Below, piece by piece: positions 34,582 to 43,065 of a stretch of DNA of 64,000 nucleotides; within the stretch, counting starts at the first letter, position 1; each line of letters begins with the position of its first letter. The notes below the pieces were generated by a model, which was not told the DNA's origin, did not search any database, and saw only the letters and a program-made list of their open reading frames with translations. Origin of the DNA: an uncultured Eubacteriales bacterium (lineage in GTDB: Bacteria > Bacillota > Clostridia > Lachnospirales > Lachnospiraceae); assembly GCA_949292785.1 (NCBI GenBank), contig CASFBK010000001.1, positions 62,001-126,000 of the forward strand, in the 5' to 3' direction. The position numbers and the translations under genes are program-made.

Positions 34582-36597
34582 ATGAAAAAACTCAAAAAAT
34601 TTCTGGCAGGAATGCTGGGAGCAATGATGGCAATTTCAATCGTTCCGGGAGCGGCTCTGGCTGCGCCTACGATTGACACGACCCAAACCGGAAGCCTGAC
34701 AATTCATAAGTATGAGTACAATGGAAACAATGCAGGCACGGGAACCGGTGAAGCGACAGATGAAAATAATGTACCGGCAGATGCAGTTCCGCTGGGAGGA
34801 GTTACCTTTAAAGCTACCAAAGTTGCGGAATTAAGTACTTATTACGGAACCGATGCAAAGGCTCTTCCTACTGTTGCTGAAGCAAAGGTATTGGCAGAAA
34901 GTGCCGCGGCTTCTGATATTTATACAGGTGTTACAAGCTCCGCTGAGGGTGACACAAAGGGTACGGTAACATTTTCGGATCTTCCGTTAGGTCTATATCT
35001 GGTGCAGGAAATATCCGCTCCGGCACAGATTACCGGAAAGGTAGAAGATTTTCTGATATCAATTCCAATGACAACGGTGGATGGAGACGACTGGATATAT
35101 GATGTACATGTCTTTCCGAAGAACAGCTCTACATACGCAGGAGTAACCCTGCAGAAGAAAGGAAAAATAGGAGACGGTACAGAAACGAATCTGGCAGGAG
35201 CAACCTTTGTACTTCAAAAATGCACCAATCCGGAAGCGGCTGCTGCGCAAAGGAAATGGGAAACAGTAAAGGCAAATAATAAAGGCGATGCATTGGGCGT
35301 AGATGGTGTTCTAACCACAGGTGCCGATGGAAAAATAACTATTACAGATTTGGCGCCGGGAACCTATCGTTTTGTGGAAACAGGAGTTCCTAATGATACC
35401 GGTTATATTATGAACGGTGCTGATTCCTATGAGTTTGTAATCAATGATGACGGTAAGGTAGAAATAGATGGTACAGAGGTAGATACGACAAATACGCCCA
35501 TTGCCATAGTAAATGAAAAGCCTGACTTAGAGAAAGAGGTAAAGGACAGAGAGGATGGCACATGGGGAATTGACGGTGATTACAGTGCAGGAGATACTGT
35601 GCCGTATCGTATTACCGTAGATGTGCCGGAAAGTATAGCAAGACTGGCAGACTTTACAATATCCGATACCATGGATAAGCTGACCTATGTGACAGGTTCA
35701 CTGAAAATATACAGTGATGCAGACATGCAGAATGAAATTCTGACAACAGGAGGCACAGCAGACTATACAGTAGATACTTCCGGAGCAGACTGGAGCATTG
35801 CATTCAACAGCAAGAATACAACAACAGGAGTGATTACCAGTCTGTTGGAAAATTATGCAGGAAAGAGCATTTATATTTATTTTGAGGCAACCTTAGACGA
35901 TGATGCAGTTGTAACATCAGTGGGAAATCCCAATACGGTCGAACTGAAATATTCCAATCAGATACTTCCGGAATCCAATGACGACGGAAACCCGAATGAA
36001 CCGGGAGAGCCGGAGAGTGATATTATTACAGACCAGGCCGTTGTATATACGTTCAAAATTGCAGTAGAAAAGGTGGACGCAGCGGATAACAAGGCGCTTG
36101 CAGGAGTAACCTTTGATTTATACAGAAAGCTGGATGATGCTGCAACGGGAGACGGAGTATTGACGAATCCGGTAAGCGGACTGACAGGAAAATATGAAAA
36201 GGTGAACACAAGTGACTTAGAAACAGATGCAAATGGTCAAATCAATGTCAGCGGTCTGGCGAATGGAACCTATTATCTGGTGGAAACCAAAACAAACGAG
36301 GGATATAATCTGCTGCAGGCGCCGGTAGAAATTGAACTGGCAATAGAATATGCAACAACAACCACGACCAAAATAACAACGGAAGATGGAGTTACAACTA
36401 CCGCAACAACCGTAGTAAATCAAAAATTTGAAGATGCGGATGGCAATAACGGAACCATAACCAACACCGTTAAGAACAGTAAGGGCTTCACCCTTCCTGT
36501 TACCGGAGGTATGGGTACCATACTGTTTTCTGTAATCGGTCTTGCCTTAGTGGCAGGAGCAGCGGTGATTTTAATACGCTCCCGGAAAAAGGCATAA
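34582..36597 (+). CDS. Backbone (major) pilin, LPVTG-anchored, SpaA type
   Basis: This 671-residue wall protein has a signal peptide ending near GAALAAPT (~residue 30). The first domain contains a pilin motif WIYDVHVFPKN with Lys180, the residue that joins subunits in sortase-built pili. Two further Cna-B-like domains with GTYRFVETGVP and GTYYLVETKTNEGYNL (E-box-type Glu residues for isopeptide bonds) follow, then a Thr-rich stretch, LPVTGG at 638, a transmembrane helix and a RSRKKA tail. ATG 34582 follows AGAGAGGAAAAAG; ATG 34555 is in frame but gives an unlikely N-terminus. A class C sortase gene follows 12 bases later, as in typical backbone-sortase pairs. Confidence 0.93.
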   Translation: MKKLKKFLAGMLGAMMAISIVPGAALAAPTIDTTQTGSLTIHKYEYNGNNAGTGTGEATDENNVPADAVPLGGVTFKATKVAELSTYYGTDAKALPTVAEAKVLAESAAASDIYTGVTSSAEGDTKGTVTFSDLPLGLYLVQEISAPAQITGKVEDFLISIPMTTVDGDDWIYDVHVFPKNSSTYAGVTLQKKGKIGDGTETNLAGATFVLQKCTNPEAAAAQRKWETVKANNKGDALGVDGVLTTGADGKITITDLAPGTYRFVETGVPNDTGYIMNGADSYEFVINDDGKVEIDGTEVDTTNTPIAIVNEKPDLEKEVKDREDGTWGIDGDYSAGDTVPYRITVDVPESIARLADFTISDTMDKLTYVTGSLKIYSDADMQNEILTTGGTADYTVDTSGADWSIAFNSKNTTTGVITSLLENYAGKSIYIYFEATLDDDAVVTSVGNPNTVELKYSNQILPESNDDGNPNEPGEPESDIITDQAVVYTFKIAVEKVDAADNKALAGVTFDLYRKLDDAATGDGVLTNPVSGLTGKYEKVNTSDLETDANGQINVSGLANGTYYLVETKTNEGYNLLQAPVEIELAIEYATTTTTKITTEDGVTTTATTVVNQKFEDADGNNGTITNTVKNSKGFTLPVTGGMGTILFSVIGLALVAGAAVILIRSRKKA

Positions 36598-36609
36598 CAG
36601 AAATAGTTT

Positions 36610-37452
36610 ATGAAAAAAGTTAAAATTGTATTTGCAATCATAATGATGATATCAGGGATGGGAATTATTGCCTATCCCTTTATCAGCAACAAGCTGGCGG
36701 AAAAAAATGCCAGTGTAGCAATTCAGAAATACCAGGACACGGTAGCTGAATTAGAGCAGGAAAAACTGGACGCAGCAAAGGAAGCAGCAAGCAAATATAA
36801 TGAGCAGCTCAGTAATGTCCTGCTGGAAGATGCCAGCAGAGAAGAAGACACCATTGTCAGTTATGTGGATATGCTGGGACTCGGAGAGGGAATCGGCTAT
36901 ATTACGATTCCAAAGATTGACGTCAATTTGCCCATATATGAGGGAACCAATGATGACGTGTTAAGTAACGGAGTAGGACATATGAGTCAGTCCTCCTTTC
37001 CTATCGGAGGGGAAAGCACCCACTGCGTTCTCACGGGACACCGTGGGATGCCGGGGGCTGTATTATTTACGAATTTAGACCAGATGGAGGTTGGAGATTA
37101 TTTTTTTCTGCATGTTTTAGATGAGATTCTCGCCTATCAGGTGGACCAGATTAAGGTGGTGGAGCCGGAGGAAACCTCCGATTTAGAAATCATTCCGGGG
37201 GAGGACTACTGTACATTAATTACCTGTACACCTTATGCGGTCAATTCCCACCGTCTGCTGGTGCGGGGAGTGAGGACAGAATACAGTGAGGAGGAGAGCC
37301 GGATACAATACCAGGAGCTTCAGACGGGAACCCTGATTCAACGTATGGTAGATGTATGGCAGTGGCTTGTAGTTTCCCTCATTGTAGTAGTGGGAGGAGA
37401 AGCACTCCTGTTGTTTTTGATTATAAGAAAAAGGAGGAGAAAGGAACGATGA
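36610..37452 (+). CDS. Class C sortase, second copy (backbone pilin polymerase)
   Basis: This 280-residue sortase has an N-terminal anchor, a short coiled region, a core barrel and a C-terminal transmembrane helix with an RKRRRKE tail. The catalytic His is in LTGHRGMPG, the Cys in LITCTPYAV and the Arg in SHRLLVRG. LGYITIPKIDV-like GYITIPKIDVNLPIY marks the barrel start. The usual DPW/DPF lid motif is not obvious; the lid region reads DASREEDT. Its place directly after the backbone pilin gene makes it the likely polymerase of that pilin, while the first sortase may act on the tip or housekeeping anchoring. The stop overlaps the moxR start. Confidence 0.93.
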   Translation: MKKVKIVFAIIMMISGMGIIAYPFISNKLAEKNASVAIQKYQDTVAELEQEKLDAAKEAASKYNEQLSNVLLEDASREEDTIVSYVDMLGLGEGIGYITIPKIDVNLPIYEGTNDDVLSNGVGHMSQSSFPIGGESTHCVLTGHRGMPGAVLFTNLDQMEVGDYFFLHVLDEILAYQVDQIKVVEPEETSDLEIIPGEDYCTLITCTPYAVNSHRLLVRGVRTEYSEEESRIQYQELQTGTLIQRMVDVWQWLVVSLIVVVGGEALLLFLIIRKRRRKER

Positions 37453-38390
37453 TGTATGTGAACAAGGCAAAGCTTGTGACCGAAGAGGTTTCAAGAGTCA
37501 TTCTTGGAAAAAAAGAATGTATTGAAAAGATTATGACAGCAATTCTGGCTACAGGTCATATTTTAATCGAGGACATTCCGGGAGTGGGAAAGACCACACT
37601 GGCGCTGGCATTTGCCAAGGCTATGGATTTAAAACAGAACCGTGTTCAGTTTACCCCTGATATCATGCCTTCGGATATTACCGGATTTTCTATGTATCAG
37701 AAAGAAATGGAAAAATTCATTTATCATCCGGGAGCAATTATGTGTAATCTTTTTCTGGCGGATGAGATTAATCGTACCTCAGCCAAAACCCAGTCTGCAT
37801 TGCTCGAGGTTATGGAAGAGTCTGCAATCACTGTAGACGGAGTCACCAGACCGGTTCCGTCCCCCTTTCTTGTAATCGCAACGGAAAATCCTATCGGTTC
37901 TGCGGGGACCCAGATGCTGCCGGAATCCCAGCTGGACCGATTTATGATTCGGATTGTAATGGGTTACCCCCAAAAAGAGGATGAGGTAGATATTCTGCTG
38001 AAACAGTCCGGGCACCGTCTTCTGGATGAGGCAGAGGCGGTAATCACCAGACAGGAGCTTATAGAAATGCAAAAAGAAGTAAAAACAGTATACGTGCACA
38101 GAGATATTGCGGATTATATCGTGGAATTGTCTCATTGCAGCAGAACGCATGCCATGCTGTCATTGGGACTTAGTACCCGTGGTTCTCTGGCGCTTTCCCA
38201 TATGGCAAAGGCGGCAGCTTATATGCAGGGCAGGGATTATGTAATACCGGATGATGTCTGCAAGGTATTTGCAGATGTGGCTGGGCACAGGCTGAGATTA
38301 AATGCCCAGGGAAAAATGAATCATCTGACGGTAGAAGAGGTAATGAAAGACATTCTCACTTCTGTCTCAAAGCCGAGACCGGAAAAATGA
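37449..38390 (+). CDS. MoxR-family AAA+ ATPase
   Basis: This 313-residue AAA+ ATPase of the MoxR/RavA group has Walker A IEDIPGVGKTTLAL (~residue 40), Walker B NLFLADEINRTSAKTQSALLEVMEE, sensor FLVIATENPIGSAGTQMLPES with LDRF(M), and the C-terminal lid domain. MoxR proteins act as chaperones that insert metals or activate partner enzymes, usually beside DUF58 (vWA-like) proteins. The start ATG 37449 overlaps the last bases of the sortase gene (ATGATG at 37449-37454), and its stop overlaps the DUF58 ATG, so the three genes are translationally coupled. Confidence 0.93.
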   Translation: MMYVNKAKLVTEEVSRVILGKKECIEKIMTAILATGHILIEDIPGVGKTTLALAFAKAMDLKQNRVQFTPDIMPSDITGFSMYQKEMEKFIYHPGAIMCNLFLADEINRTSAKTQSALLEVMEESAITVDGVTRPVPSPFLVIATENPIGSAGTQMLPESQLDRFMIRIVMGYPQKEDEVDILLKQSGHRLLDEAEAVITRQELIEMQKEVKTVYVHRDIADYIVELSHCSRTHAMLSLGLSTRGSLALSHMAKAAAYMQGRDYVIPDDVCKVFADVAGHRLRLNAQGKMNHLTVEEVMKDILTSVSKPRPEK

Positions 38391-39442
38391 GAGGTAAGCT
38401 TTATTATGTGTTGGCATGCGTTGTAACATTTTTTCTTGCTGCCTCCCACCGCAGTGAATTTTTATGGTTTCTGCTGGGATTGGAAGTCATGCTTGGAATA
38501 TGTCTGTTCTTGCAGGTGTGCCGGATGGGAAAACGAGTATCTGCCAGACTGCGGCTTCCGCGGACTGCCGGACAAAAGGGGGAGAAGTGGCAGGTAGAGG
38601 TAATTTGTAAAAATCGGGGATATCTTCCGGTGCCGGAGGCGGTGGTAGTGCTGGAATGTGTGGACTTAGATACAGGAGGCTGCAGCAGGTTCCATGCATC
38701 TGTCATGCTGGAGGAAAAAAGCGAAGCGGTGCTTTCCTTTTCCCTTCAGGCGCTCCATTGCGGAGTAGTGGGACTTCGTGTCATTCAGATAAAGGTCCGC
38801 GATTACGTTGGAATTTTTCAGGCGCGGGGAAGAATAGAGAAAGGGAGTGCAGAATTCTCTGTTCTGCCACAGTGGAAACAGGAAGGTGCACAGGAGATGC
38901 CGGAAGCGTGGCAGTACGCCGGAGAAGGGGGAGAAGCGCCTGTGCAGCAGCAGGGGGAAGAAGTAGGAGAAGTTCGGGATATCCGTACCTTTCATCAGGG
39001 GGATACGCTTCACAGGATTCATTGGAAAATGAGCGCTAAGATGGATGAGCTTCTGGTACGTAATTTTAATGAGGAGAAGGAGTGTACCACACTGCTTCTG
39101 TTGGAGTTACAAAGACAGGAGGCGAAGATAACCAGAGAGGAATGGGATTTTTTCCTGGAAACAGTGGCATCCCTGTCCTTTCAGCTTTTAACGGAAACCC
39201 GGGGACAGTATGTGGCTTGGTATGATGTGGAGACAGGAGAAGTGCAGAGAAGCTATGTAGGCAGTCAGGAAGAGCTGGAATATATGCTGGCACTGCTTCT
39301 GCGGGCAAAGCTGTATGACTATGGCGACGTTGCGGTATATTATAAGGAGAAGTTTGCAGATGAAAGAATCCAGGAGGTCATTGGGATTAACATACGAGGA
39401 GAGGTCAGACAGCAGGCAGAGGAAGCGCACCGGAGGGCATGA
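38387..39442 (+). CDS. DUF58-domain membrane protein
   Basis: This 351-residue protein has two N-terminal hydrophobic helices (~5-40) and a soluble beta-rich region. The DUF58 signature is the segment VRDIRTFHQGDTLHRIHWK, followed by LLVRNF. DUF58 proteins pair with MoxR ATPases and commonly with transglutaminase-like membrane proteins. The present order MoxR-DUF58-transglutaminase matches that module. The start ATG 38387 overlaps the moxR stop. Molecular activity is not known. I suggest work on envelope or wall assembly because the locus sits next to pili, which is inference. Confidence 0.85.
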   Translation: MRGKLYYVLACVVTFFLAASHRSEFLWFLLGLEVMLGICLFLQVCRMGKRVSARLRLPRTAGQKGEKWQVEVICKNRGYLPVPEAVVVLECVDLDTGGCSRFHASVMLEEKSEAVLSFSLQALHCGVVGLRVIQIKVRDYVGIFQARGRIEKGSAEFSVLPQWKQEGAQEMPEAWQYAGEGGEAPVQQQGEEVGEVRDIRTFHQGDTLHRIHWKMSAKMDELLVRNFNEEKECTTLLLLELQRQEAKITREEWDFFLETVASLSFQLLTETRGQYVAWYDVETGEVQRSYVGSQEELEYMLALLLRAKLYDYGDVAVYYKEKFADERIQEVIGINIRGEVRQQAEEAHRRA

Positions 39443-39482
39443 AAAGGAGCAGGCTGTCAAAGGAGAATATTTTCGTGGGGAC

Positions 39483-41834
39483 ATGGGAATCACCTTAAAG
39501 GAACGAGAGCTTTTCCAAAGAAAAGAAGGCAGAAGGAGACGGCTTTTCTGGTTTTTGACAGCCTATGGCATGCAGCTTCTGCTGCTGGAGGGAATATGTG
39601 CGGTAGTAATTACTGCATTTTCCATAGGAACCGTTTCCTGGATGGTATATCTGGAGACAGCGCTGCTTTGTCTGGGATTTCAATGGCTTTCTTATTCGAG
39701 GATATCAGGAGAGTATTGTATATATATTATATTAGCAGCAGTGCCGGTATATGCATTGCTGCTGTTTTGGATGCAGGAATCCTTTGTGGAAGGCGCGAAA
39801 CAGGCGGCAAATTGTGTGATACGTTGTATTAATAAGCAGTATGCCAGCAGCATCGGACTTTTTCCTGTGGGAGAGAATTTTTCTCTGACGCTGTTTTTTC
39901 TCATGGTGTTGATTCCGATTGCAGCAGTTTTTTGCGCAACGGTAGCATATCATCCGGATATGCTGGTTACGCAGCTTTTGTTGTTTCCGGTTCTGGCAGC
40001 TGTTTTACTGACCGGCGGAGCACCGTCTGTTTTTTCCATGCTGCTTTTACTGTTTGGAACACTGGGGCTTCTGGCTGCGTCAGGAGGAATGGCACCTAAA
40101 GGGATTTGGGGAACGAAGGAAAGTAAGGCTTATGAAAGAAACCGGATTTGTCATGAGAATGTCCAAAAGAAAGTAGTGGTGGTATTGTGCCTGATGGGAC
40201 TTTTTCTGGCGGTGCCCGGCTATTATGTGGTAAGACCGGGAATGAACCTGCATTTTCAAAGACTGGAAGATAAGGTTGGAACAATAGAAGGAAAATGGAT
40301 AGGAGCTCTGTCAAAGCTGCTGCCGGAGGTATCTGCGGGAAAATGGAATCTGCGTCTGGAAGCGGCGGAGGGCGGCGTGTCTGATGGAGTATTATCCGGA
40401 GATTCCGGCTACAGGGTAGAGGGAGTAGAGGACTTAAGGCTCATATGCAGGGAGAAGCCGGAGGAAACCTTATATCTAAAAGGATATGTGGGAAGCACCT
40501 ATACGGGGGAAAGCTGGGAGACGACCTCAGAGAAGGATTTCTCTAACGCGGCGCTGGGGTGGGAAATAGCGGAGGAGCCGGAGCTTTATATTCAGAATCT
40601 GTCCTTTTTAAAAGCGCTGTACATAGAAAACAGCAGGGGAGAGGGAAGTGGGGGAATGAATCAGATAACGGTAGAGCGCATTAACGCAGACAGCCGCTAT
40701 ACGTATTATCCTTATCATGCATATTTGAACGAATATTATGAGGTGGTAGGAGGAGACGGCTATATAACGGGGCAAAATATACAGGATGATGTATTTTCTT
40801 ACTATCCCGATAGAATATATCAACAAATTATAGCAGAGCAAACAGAAGAGACAAAACAGGGAGTATTGAATCGAGTGGAAAGCGCCTACAGTTCTTATGC
40901 AGGGACACGTTATCTGGAGGTGCCGGAAGGCTTTGAGGAATTAAAAGAGCAGTGTGCGGGAGAGAGCCTGAAAGATATAGAAGAAATCACCGGATACATT
41001 CAGAAGCTTTTGACGGAAAATTATACCTATAATACGAAAGCGGCTGCAACTCCGGCAGGAGAGGATTTTATCCGTTATTTTCTCTATGAATCAAAAGAGG
41101 GATACAGTACCCATTTTGCCTCAGCGGGAACCATTCTGTTTCGGATGTTTGGAATTCCTGCAAGGTATGTGGTGGGCTATGCGGCGCCGCAGAATCTTTT
41201 TACGGTACAGTCGGACGGAACCTATCAGGCTGTGTTAGAAGACGATAACGCTCATGCATGGGTGGAAATCTATCAGGACCAGATTGGCTGGACGCCTATC
41301 GAGGTAACGCCGGGAGCCGTAGGTTATACACAGGACGTTGCATATAAGGGGGATAAGATTACGGAGGAGGTAACGCTGGAAACAGAAAAAGAAGAGGGGG
41401 GAGAGGCAGCGGATTCCGGAAAAAAGAGATTAGAATTTTCCGGAAAGCTGGAGGGATGGATGCATATCCTGATGGTACTGCTTCCGGTAACGGCGGTGGG
41501 AGCCGGAGGATTTCTGTTATGGCGCAGGCGGCGCCGCAATCTGGGATTGGACAGGAAGCGGACGCCGGAGCAGAGGATTCGTGATATTTTTCAGGCGTAT
41601 TATGCAAAACTGGAAAGAAAAGGGCTGGAGCCGGAAACAGAATCCGGAACAGAAGGATTTGCGGTCTTTGCCATGAAAGTCTGCCCCAATCTTGAAAAAG
41701 AGGAGCTGGAACATATGTTACAACTGGTATACGAAAGCTGCTACGGATTCCAAAGCAGAAGCGAGGAGGATGTGGAATATATGCGGCGCTTATACCGAAA
41801 GCTGGGAAACAGGTCCAGAGAGAAAATCAGGTAA
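39483..41834 (+). CDS. Polytopic membrane protein with transglutaminase-like domain, catalytic Cys replaced by Ser
   Basis: This protein has about 783 residues, with roughly six to seven N-terminal membrane helices (~25-270), a large external region, a transglutaminase-fold domain (~500-620) and a further helix near 680. The domain keeps FRMFGIPARYVVGY and NAHAWVEIY (His591), plus GWTPIEVTPG. However, the segment that normally reads GYCxxFA has GYSTHFA, so Ser542 stands where the nucleophile Cys is expected. The start is uncertain: ATG 39483 lies beyond the DUF58 stop, but its ribosome-binding site is weak. ATG 39360 has AAGGAG at good spacing but overlaps DUF58. It completes a MoxR-DUF58-transglutaminase module. 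Confidence 0.8.
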   Translation: MGITLKERELFQRKEGRRRRLFWFLTAYGMQLLLLEGICAVVITAFSIGTVSWMVYLETALLCLGFQWLSYSRISGEYCIYIILAAVPVYALLLFWMQESFVEGAKQAANCVIRCINKQYASSIGLFPVGENFSLTLFFLMVLIPIAAVFCATVAYHPDMLVTQLLLFPVLAAVLLTGGAPSVFSMLLLLFGTLGLLAASGGMAPKGIWGTKESKAYERNRICHENVQKKVVVVLCLMGLFLAVPGYYVVRPGMNLHFQRLEDKVGTIEGKWIGALSKLLPEVSAGKWNLRLEAAEGGVSDGVLSGDSGYRVEGVEDLRLICREKPEETLYLKGYVGSTYTGESWETTSEKDFSNAALGWEIAEEPELYIQNLSFLKALYIENSRGEGSGGMNQITVERINADSRYTYYPYHAYLNEYYEVVGGDGYITGQNIQDDVFSYYPDRIYQQIIAEQTEETKQGVLNRVESAYSSYAGTRYLEVPEGFEELKEQCAGESLKDIEEITGYIQKLLTENYTYNTKAAATPAGEDFIRYFLYESKEGYSTHFASAGTILFRMFGIPARYVVGYAAPQNLFTVQSDGTYQAVLEDDNAHAWVEIYQDQIGWTPIEVTPGAVGYTQDVAYKGDKITEEVTLETEKEEGGEAADSGKKRLEFSGKLEGWMHILMVLLPVTAVGAGGFLLWRRRRRNLGLDRKRTPEQRIRDIFQAYYAKLERKGLEPETESGTEGFAVFAMKVCPNLEKEELEHMLQLVYESCYGFQSRSEEDVEYMRRLYRKLGNRSREKIR

Positions 41835-41848
41835 AATACAAGTAAAAT

Positions 41849-41878
41849 CTGCCGGGAAAACTTGCCTTTCCCCGGCAG
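41849..41878 (+). terminator. Terminator-like hairpin after the transglutaminase-like gene
   Basis: CTGCCGGG (41849-41856) pairs with CCCGGCAG (41871-41878), followed by TTGTTAT, a poor T run. The right arm and loop overlap the -35 region of the pheA promoter, so termination and initiation share bases. Confidence 0.6.
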
Positions 41879-41890
41879 TTGTTATATGAT
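41862..41890 (+). promoter_or_regulatory. Candidate promoter for pheA
   Basis: A -35 TTGCCT (41862-41867) and a -10 TATGAT (41885-41890) are 17 bases apart, and the pheA ATG lies 29 bases downstream of the -10. It overlaps the preceding hairpin. Confidence 0.55.
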
Positions 41891-41918
41891 AAAAGAAAAT
41901 ACTTTAAGGATGTGGCAT

Positions 41919-43049
41919 ATGAAAGATTTAACAGAAATTCGAGAAGAGATTGATGATATAGACAGTCGTATCATAAGGTTGTACGAGAAGCGTATGGAGC
42001 TGACTACCGGGGTTGCGGAATATAAAATTTCCACCGGAAAACAGGTCTTGGATAAGGAAAGAGAGCTGGAAAAGCTGAAACGTGCAGAGGAACTGGTAGT
42101 GGATGAAAAGAACCGCTACGGGGTGCGGGAGCTGTTTGAACAGATTATGGCAATGAGCCGCAAGCGGCAGTATCAGCTTATGGTGAGTGCAGGACTGGGA
42201 GAAAAGACGGATTTTCAGCTGGTGGACAGACTTCCCTTTGAAAAGGGCAAGGTGGTATATCAGGGCGTGGAAGGCGCTTACAGCCAGATTGCAATGCAGG
42301 AGTATTTCGGAAAAAATGTAGAAAGTTTTCATGTAGATACCTGGCGGGATGCCATGGAAGCCATTAAGAATGTAGAAGCAGATTATGCAGTACTTCCTAT
42401 TGAAAATTCTTCCGCGGGAATTGTAAGCGAGAATTATGACCTGTTAGTAGAATACAATCATTACATAGCGGCAGAGCAGACCATTAAAGTGGAAAGCGCT
42501 CTGCTTGGAGTACCGGGAGCAGAGATTTCCGATATTACCTGCGTATATTCTCATCCGCAGTCTTTTTTACAAAGTGTAGATTTCTTAAACGAGCATAAGG
42601 ACTGGGAGCAGATACGATTGGTAAATAACGCGGTGTCTGCTAAGAAAGTCAGCGAAGAAGGCAAGAAGAATCAGGCAGCCATTGCCAGCCCCATAAATGC
42701 AGAACTTTATGGGCTTAAGATTTTAAAAGAACGTGTGAATTACAGTGCAGAAAACAGCACACGTTTTATTATTGTTACAGGGAAAAAGGTTTATACCAAA
42801 GATGCGGGAAAGATAAGTATCTGTTTTGAGATTCCTCACGAAAGTGGTTCTTTGTATCGCATGTTATCCCATTTTATTTTCAACAATATCAATATGGTAA
42901 AGATTGAATCACGTCCGATTAAGGACAAGAGCTTCGAGTATCGTTTCTTTGTAGAATTTGAAGGAAAGCTTACGGATGGAGCAGTACAGAATGCATTAAA
43001 GGGCTTGAAAGAAGAAGCAAGTGCAGTAAAAATATTAGGAAATTATTAA
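41919..43049 (+). CDS. pheA: Bifunctional chorismate mutase/prephenate dehydratase (P-protein)
   Basis: This 376-residue enzyme catalyses chorismate to prephenate to phenylpyruvate in phenylalanine synthesis. Residues 1-90 form the AroQ chorismate mutase (EIREEIDDIDSRIIRLYEKR, with the conserved Arg and Lys). Residues ~108-285 are the prephenate dehydratase (VVYQGVEGAYSQIAMQEYF, PIENSSAGIVSENYDLL, NSTRFIIV). A C-terminal ACT domain (~290-376) carries ESRPIKDKSFEYRFFVEF, the Phe-binding region for feedback inhibition. ATG 41919 follows AAGGATG. The fusion is usual in Clostridia. No T-box or leader peptide is apparent. Confidence 0.95.
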   Translation: MKDLTEIREEIDDIDSRIIRLYEKRMELTTGVAEYKISTGKQVLDKERELEKLKRAEELVVDEKNRYGVRELFEQIMAMSRKRQYQLMVSAGLGEKTDFQLVDRLPFEKGKVVYQGVEGAYSQIAMQEYFGKNVESFHVDTWRDAMEAIKNVEADYAVLPIENSSAGIVSENYDLLVEYNHYIAAEQTIKVESALLGVPGAEISDITCVYSHPQSFLQSVDFLNEHKDWEQIRLVNNAVSAKKVSEEGKKNQAAIASPINAELYGLKILKERVNYSAENSTRFIIVTGKKVYTKDAGKISICFEIPHESGSLYRMLSHFIFNNINMVKIESRPIKDKSFEYRFFVEFEGKLTDGAVQNALKGLKEEASAVKILGNY

Positions 43050-43065
43050 GTAAAGAGGTTACAAA

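Noticed and set aside
37356-37448. Longer N-terminus for the MoxR protein
   Set aside because: The extra 31 residues overlap the sortase gene out of frame and match no AAA+ sequence; ATG 37449 overlaps the sortase stop in the usual coupled way.
38656-39039. Alternate-frame open reading frames within the DUF58 gene on both strands
   Set aside because: They overlap the DUF58 frame that carries the family motif and have no recognisable domain or good start.
39315-39482. Longer N-terminus for the transglutaminase-like protein
   Set aside because: The extension is rich in charged residues, lies almost fully inside the DUF58 gene and does not look like a membrane-protein start; ATG 39360 remains a weak alternative.
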